From the NCBI GenBank assembly GCA_002353815.1, contig DEKK01000005.1, positions 76,671-140,670 on the forward strand: a stretch of 64,000 bases of DNA, in the 5' to 3' direction. Every line of letters begins with the position of its first letter. The stretch's first letter is position 1. Positions 62,132 to 64,000 of the stretch are shown piece by piece. Origin of the DNA: Bifidobacteriaceae bacterium UBA2724 (lineage in GTDB: Bacteria; Actinomycetota; Actinomycetes; Actinomycetales; Bifidobacteriaceae). The notes under the pieces were generated by a model. The model was not told where the DNA came from, did no database searches, and saw only the letters and a list, made by a program, of their open reading frames with translations. The translations under genes and the position numbers were made by a program.

Positions 62132-63808
62132 TCAGCGCAGCGGCTTGACGAGGGGGAATGTGATGGTTTCGCGAATCGTTGCGCCGGTCATGGCGATGAG
62201 CAGTCGGTCGATGCCCATGCCCATGCCGCCTGCCGGAGGCATGCCCACGCCCAGGGCCTCCAAGAAGTCCTCGTCGATATCACCCGCCTCTTCGTCGCCG
62301 GCAAGCGAATCCTTGGCCTGTGCCAGGAAGCGTTCGCGCTGCACGACGGGGTCGTTGAGCTCAGAGTATCCGGTGGCGAGCTCGAAGCCGCGCACATATA
62401 GATCCCACTTCTCGACCACGCCCGGCTTGGAACGGTGGCCCTTGACGAGCGGAGAGGTCTCGACCGGGAAGTCGCGCACGAAGGTCGGCTCATACAGCTT
62501 GTCTTCGTAGAAGTGCTCCCACAGGTGCTCGACGAGCTTGCCGCGGTTCTCGACCTCGTCGCGCTCCACGCCGAGTTTGTCGGCGATGGCCGCCAGATGC
62601 TCCTGGGTGGTCCCGGGCGTGATCTCCTCGCCCAGCGCCTCGGACAGCGAATCGTACATGCTCATGTGCTTCCATTCGCCGCCGAAGTCGTATTCGGTGC
62701 CGTCGAGAAGCGTAACCTTGTAGCCGCCGAACACGTCCTTCACCGAGTTCTGGATGAGCTCCTTGGTGAGGGCGGCGATGGTGTCGTAGTTGCCGTAGGC
62801 CTGGTATGCCTCGACCATCGTGAACTCCGGGGCATGCGTGGCGTCGACGCCCTCGTTGCGGAAGTCGCGGTTGATTTCGAAGACGCGCTCGATGCCGCCC
62901 ACGAGGCAGCGCTTCAGGAAGAGCTCCGGGGCGATGCGCAGATAGAGGTCGAGGTCGAAGGCGTTCATGTGCGTGGTGAACGGGCGGGCGGCGGCGCCGC
63001 CATGGATCGTCTGCAGCATCGGGGTCTCGACCTCGAGGAAGTCATGGCCTTCGAAGGTGTGGCGCAGCGACGTGACAGCCTTGGAACGGTTGCGCACCAT
63101 GTCGCGGATCTTCGGGTCGGCGATCATGCCAATGTAGGGCTTGCGGGTGCGGGTGTCTTCGTTGAGCTCCTTGTGCAGGGCCGGCAGCGGCTGCAGAGCC
63201 TTCGCGGCGATGCGCCATTCGGTGGCGAACACCGACAGCTCGCCCGTCTTCGAGGAGATGACGCGGCCGCGCACATACAGGTGGTCGCCGAGATCGACGA
63301 GCTGCTTGAACTGCTTCAGGGAATCAGGGCCGACCTGCTTCTTCGAAATCATGCCCTGGATCGTGGTGCCGTCGCCGGCCGACAGCTGCACGAAGCACAG
63401 GCCGCCGGTATTGCGCAGGAACATGACGCGGCCGGCGATGCCCACCACGTCGTCCGTTTCGTCGCCGGCGTTGAGCTTGCCGTCATACTTGGCACGTACC
63501 CCGGGGATGGTGTCGGTCACGTCAAGCGTGACCGGATACGGCTGGATTCCGTCCTTGAGCATGAGCGCACGCTTAGCCACGCGCATCTGCACCTGCTCGT
63601 TGTGCCCTTCGGGGTCGGAGGTGTCGATGGCATCGTCGAGGGTCGCACCATCGTCGATCTTCTTGGCGATGGCTTCGTCCTGGTCGAGGAGCAGCTGAGC
63701 ATGGTCGATCGTGCTCTGGGTCTTCTGTTCCTTGGTCTGTTCGGCGGCCGCCTCCGCGGCCGTGGTGGATGCGGGCTGGTTGTTCTCGTTTTCGGTAATG
63801 TTAGCCAC
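62132..63808 (-). CDS. lysS: Lysyl-tRNA synthetase, class II
   Basis: Charges tRNA-Lys. 558 residues: a disordered Ala/Glu/Thr-rich N-terminus of about 70 residues, an OB-fold anticodon domain (VVGIAGRVMFLRNTGGLCFV), and the class II core with motif 2 FRNEGVDATHAPEFTMVEAY and motif 3 GMGMGIDRLL. The start is GTG at 63808, with GAGGA 4 nt before it; the longer frame has no ribosome site. The remaining 190 bp of the window upstream hold its promoter and no visible gene. Confidence 0.96.
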   Translation of the reverse strand: MANITENENNQPASTTAAEAAAEQTKEQKTQSTIDHAQLLLDQDEAIAKKIDDGATLDDAIDTSDPEGHNEQVQMRVAKRALMLKDGIQPYPVTLDVTDTIPGVRAKYDGKLNAGDETDDVVGIAGRVMFLRNTGGLCFVQLSAGDGTTIQGMISKKQVGPDSLKQFKQLVDLGDHLYVRGRVISSKTGELSVFATEWRIAAKALQPLPALHKELNEDTRTRKPYIGMIADPKIRDMVRNRSKAVTSLRHTFEGHDFLEVETPMLQTIHGGAAARPFTTHMNAFDLDLYLRIAPELFLKRCLVGGIERVFEINRDFRNEGVDATHAPEFTMVEAYQAYGNYDTIAALTKELIQNSVKDVFGGYKVTLLDGTEYDFGGEWKHMSMYDSLSEALGEEITPGTTQEHLAAIADKLGVERDEVENRGKLVEHLWEHFYEDKLYEPTFVRDFPVETSPLVKGHRSKPGVVEKWDLYVRGFELATGYSELNDPVVQRERFLAQAKDSLAGDEEAGDIDEDFLEALGVGMPPAGGMGMGIDRLLIAMTGATIRETITFPLVKPLR

Positions 63809-64000
63809 AATATCCTCGCTGCTTAGTCTGTGCCTTCTGCAGGCTGGTCCGGCGCCGTGCGCCATGCCTTCTGAACCTCTTCATATTACGTTTCGCCCAC
63901 GATACCGCGCAACGCGCGTTGAATCGCAGTGACCCGCCTGCCGAACCGGCAATGCAGCTGCCCCGAGGGAGCACAAGCTTGCACCCTCGACGGCAGATAC

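Noticed and set aside
62435..63826. 463-codon open frame on the plus strand opposite lysS
   Set aside because: Shadow of lysS; the real gene carries class II synthetase motifs and a terminator.

Overview
The window is a high-GC actinobacterial chromosome segment and reads as Bifidobacterium (or a close Bifidobacteriaceae). The evidence is the dacB-hpt-ftsH-folE-folP-folKB-DUF3180 block, bifidobacterial-looking phoU, gpmA, serC and lysS genes, densely packed genes with good Shine-Dalgarno sites, and several starts that look leaderless. The species cannot be fixed from sequence alone. I see no rRNA, prophage, insertion sequence or CRISPR array. The DNA looks like stable chromosome with a few accessory insertions.

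Layout. 0-3.3 kb: DUF488 protein, 3-methyladenine DNA glycosylase and a DEAD-box RNA helicase. 3.3-9.4 kb: a NarL/DesR-type two-component system divergent from an ABC-2 exporter (ATPase plus two permeases), with two matching dyads in the shared intergenic region. 9.5-10.8 kb: an acetyltransferase fused to a thioredoxin-type arsenate reductase. 11.8-19.0 kb: the main accessory region. It has a LuxR-type regulator and sensor kinase, a 57-residue two-cysteine peptide on the opposite strand, a locally AT-rich gene for a small secreted protein resembling the lactococcin 972 bacteriocin family, a lipoprotein, a membrane-fusion/peptidoglycan-binding protein, and a MacB-like ABC ATPase and permease. 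I read this as a self-contained regulated bacteriocin production and immunity/export locus.

19-29 kb: DNA glycosylase, TauE/SafE exporter, the ribosome-associated ABC-F factor EttA, a nitroreductase, a bile salt hydrolase that looks more like Firmicutes enzymes than the usual bifidobacterial type, an acyl-CoA thioesterase, a small DivIVA-domain protein and hypotheticals. 28.5-36.9 kb: the folate/FtsH/Hpt/DacB cluster; tilS, commonly found between dacB and hpt in actinobacteria, is absent here. 37-42.5 kb: two family 2 glycosyltransferases, an AI-2E-family permease and a lactaldehyde reductase-type alcohol dehydrogenase. 42.9-44.4 kb: tRNA-Glu, trmB, tRNA-Asp and tRNA-Phe. 44.6-53.7 kb: membrane protein, tyrosine phosphatase, thyA-folA pair, OsmC, a double UspA protein, serC and manA.

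53.7-57 kb: a SenX3-like kinase that has lost its phosphoacceptor histidine, divergent from phoU. A two-unit PHO-box-like repeat lies between them and gpmA follows. 57-60.4 kb: three tandem paralogous membrane proteins with Pro/Gln/Tyr-rich disordered tails. 60.8-63.8 kb: an apparently orphan menA-type prenyltransferase and lysS.
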